62,000 bases of DNA from Phoronis australis (Eukaryota; Phoronida; Phoronidae), in the NCBI GenBank assembly GCA_002633005.1, contig NMRA01000240.1:158415-220414 (forward strand). The letters run 5' to 3'. The number at the start of each line of letters is the position of its first letter. Position 1 is the stretch's first letter. Of the stretch, positions 59,481 to 62,000 are shown piece after piece. The notes beneath the pieces are model-generated. The model saw only the letters and a list, made by a program, of their open reading frames with translations, searched no databases and was not told the origin of the DNA. Made by a program: the position numbers and the translations under genes.

Positions 59481-59975
59481 CTTACAATGTCGAGCTTGAT
59501 ACCACAGTGACGATTGTTGTACGGACTCAAGGGAATGTACTTGTTTCCAATGAACCCCTCGATGCTATGAACATGATTGCTCCTTGTAACCACGGAGAAG
59601 TTGACACCAGACTGCACGCACTACATTCTTCAAGTAGCGGGCAATGATGTGATGATGCTACCAATTTTTCGCTGTTTTACCTTGCAGTTGAAGATTTGTG
59701 GGCTGCCTTCGGGGTGAAAAAAACTGCTCGATAATCCCAACTTACGATATTTCATCACCTCTTGGACCCGTGATGTTAAAGTCGCTTCTATTTTCACGCT
59801 TCCACGTGATTTCTGTTTGTGATACCCCATCGTCATTCGATTTCAATGGAAAGAAGAAAGCATGGGGCACATGGAAGACTTTCTGTGAAGCGACAGCAAC
59901 ATTTCACACACTGTCAAACAGGCCAATCTCAGTTTCTGATAAAGATTGTTTGTATTGTTATATGACAGGAAAATG
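59481..59975 (+). pseudogene. relic of an uncharacterised CSHEEADTR-type family
   Basis: After an acceptor TTTGCTTTCAG the frame has APCNHGEVDTRLHA. Past a stop and an apparent deletion it has VEDLWAAFG. In a shifted frame (run of seven A's near 59722) it then has IIPTYDISSPLGP, FHVISVCDTPSSFDF and NGKKKAWGTWKTF. A multicopy invertebrate family has the motif order HEEADTR, LWVAFG, FHAFTGCDTVSSF, GKKTAW; its function is not known to me. The key GCD is SVCD here, and the usual DTDV segment is missing. The copy is dead. Confidence 0.6.
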
Positions 59976-62000
59976 AGTGTTCTCAAGTTACCATTTCTTG
60001 GAAGATTGTGTTTGCAAAAAGGACAACAAATACATGTACATCGATTTCCACCAACTGAGACAGCCTTAAGAAAACACAAGGAAAGAGCGATTTACCAGGC
60101 AAATATTAGAATCTAGCTTTCTTTGCACAAAAACAACTTCCAAAGCTAGATGACTGATGTAAGAGACAAAGTAAGTCAATTGGCATCACTATGGTCTCTC
60201 CTACCAGAAGCTGGAAGGAACACTTCTGATGTGGATCGTGAAAACCACCGTGTCAGTGTTTGGCAGCTGCCCTACTATGCTCATACCCATACCAACTGTA
60301 CATCATTTCCCGTCGCCCATTGGTAACTTACAGGGAAGTGGTGGTCATCATGTTTAAATTCAAGATGGCGCTCACACTAAGGATCAGATGACGTTTCTGT
60401 TTTGATCTTTGAAAACAAAGAGTGAACGATTTACCTTAACTTACTAGACTTTAGTATTATTCCTTGAGTAAGATTAACAAGCTCATAAACCTTGGAATTT
60501 TGCCATCCGTCTGTGCCTTTGTTAGGCTTTTGACTTTCACTGTTGGTTGTAAAAGGTGACTATGCACTTACTGTTTGTAATATACGCATGCATAGCTTTA
60601 GCTGTAAATGAAAGCAAGTTTAGCCCGTTAAATTTAGTTTTCATTTGGAACTCGATTCTGCACGACGCCTTTGAATTCACCGGCACCATTGTTAGGATGA
60701 CCGAGTTCTCTGAGCAAAATGCGAGATATTCCTGAGTAATATGAAGCTGATAATAATTTGTTTGTTGTCATTTTTGTCACGCAGATTCTATTAAAGATTG
60801 AAGAAAAATTGGACATGCTCTATTCCAATCCATAAGTCGTATACCGCTCTTTCGCCTGAAAAGCAAGGTGGAATCGGAGCCGTTTTCGAAGTTTCCATAC
60901 AATCCCATTAGGCGCATACGACAGCGATTACGTAACGCATATAGACAGTGCTTTCCAATCGAGTTGAGACCTGCACAAGGAATGGTTTCAATTAAATGTA
61001 AATTTTACGGATTTAGAGATTTGACAGAAATACTATAGAAACTGTGAAATCGCTAGCAGTGTAGCTATATGGCAGCATTGGGGGCTTATCAGTCTTTAAT
61101 TTGTCGCAGTACATGTCCCAACCGTTCAAAACTTAATTTTTCGACTAGGGTCACTTGACGAAAAAGGTGGTGGGGCTTTTTGGAAACACAGAAATCAAGT
61201 CCAAGTTGGGAAACACGTTGATTAATCGGCCTCTTAGTTATTTGATGGACGGCAAGGTTAGTACAAGCCTGCTTTGATATGCTTAAAATCAACATTTACG
61301 GTTGTTTTGAGACGTGGCTACTTGATCAACGAACCGTTGTTAATAGCAATGCAATCGTGCATTCAATACCTTAGAACGAGAAAATAGAAGCAAACGGACA
61401 TCAATACCCAATCTGGAAATCCGCCCTACATGAAATTCACTTTTAGAGTGCATTATGGGTAATCTCTGTACCAGTCCAATCGTCCAGCGTTGACAAATTA
61501 GGCATAAAAACGTCTGTTTGTTTGTTTATACATGTAGATGTAGAATATGGTACTTTCAACAAATTTTGGTGGAAAGAGATTAAAGGAAATATATTGTTGG
61601 TGACATTTTTTGATGCTGTAGATAATTAGTCTAATTAAAAGCAACGTTATGCAATTTTAGTGACTAGTGTATAATTAATCAAACATATTGGTTGTTTACC
61701 AAAATTTGTAACCTCCTAGGAGTTCATGGGAAGTGATTCACCACATGTCTGTTACCAGTTGTGGGATGTTTATAATAACAATTGTGCCTTGTTTTGCAAG
61801 TTGTGTAACTTAAAGTCTTTGAAAACCTGTCAACTTTGGGATGAGGCATTTCCGACAACAACAATAATCTGTTATTTGTCTATCGGAATTACTCAACTCT
61901 TGATTGTCCTGCACCATAATTGGTAATGACTTGGGTTCATTGCTGGAGTCCAGCAGATTGATTCACAGAATTGTTTTGGAACTAGATGTAGCACTTTGGA
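59976..62000. other. gene-free right end
   Basis: No exon, tandem array or repeat shared within the window is recognised. A GATGGCG motif at about 60365 resembles the YY1-like strings seen in the repeats, but stands alone. Confidence 0.45.

Overview
This is a stretch of an animal nuclear genome, not bacterial or viral. Coding exons are short and sparse, they end at GT-AG splice sites in consistent phase, and most of the 62 kb is intronic or intergenic DNA full of dispersed repeats. The mix of families seen (a secreted VWA plus cysteine-rich module gene, SAP/SWIM/YqaJ genes, THAP exons, APE-type LINEs, TTAA and TA transposons) suggests an aquatic, probably marine, invertebrate. The sequence alone does not let me name the species or even the phylum. 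There are two ambiguous bases (12174, 26805).

The main host gene runs left to right from about 10.6 to at least 37.9 kb. Its first recognisable exon (10622-11591) encodes a signal peptide and a von Willebrand factor A domain. Five further exons (19291-19428, 20184-20303, 22996-23136, 35504-35626, 37799-37924) each encode one six-cysteine EB-like module. Every one of these junctions is phase 1, so the exons are symmetric and can be added or skipped without breaking the frame. I did not find the 3' end. The introns hold most of the mobile DNA described below.

Two decayed paralogues of a SAP-SWIM-YqaJ gene lie in opposite orientations: one on the plus strand (29650-32070, inside intron 4 of the VWA gene) and one on the minus strand (46409-41274). 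THAP-type zinc-finger exons are present at 12339-12578 (minus), 40450-40615 (plus) and about 34722-34830 (minus). The most striking observation is a roughly 53-bp upstream module, found four times with fixed internal spacing. Where a start codon can be placed, it lies about 60-76 bp upstream of a first coding exon, whether that exon encodes SAP or THAP.

The left end (1.9-3.3 kb, minus) holds an intronless, frameshifted copy of an RBMX2-like RNA-binding protein gene. The 3' end of a LINE with RNase H was inserted into it, with a 10-bp target-site duplication. A second, much longer LINE (48.8-52.6 kb, minus) carries endonuclease and reverse transcriptase with many lesions. DNA transposon relics include two TTAA-flanked copies of one family (3769-7478 and 44312-45979), a TA-flanked element with an odd internal duplication (8660-9669), a hAT-like MITE (30514-30816), and a tandem-repeat element with a Helitron-like end (about 33.4-34.6 kb). 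A 2.5-kb repeat occurs at 15.5-18.0 and 54.8-57.3 kb. The right end (59.5-60.0 kb) has a pseudogene of an uncharacterised invertebrate family. I found no rRNA, tRNA or CRISPR array.
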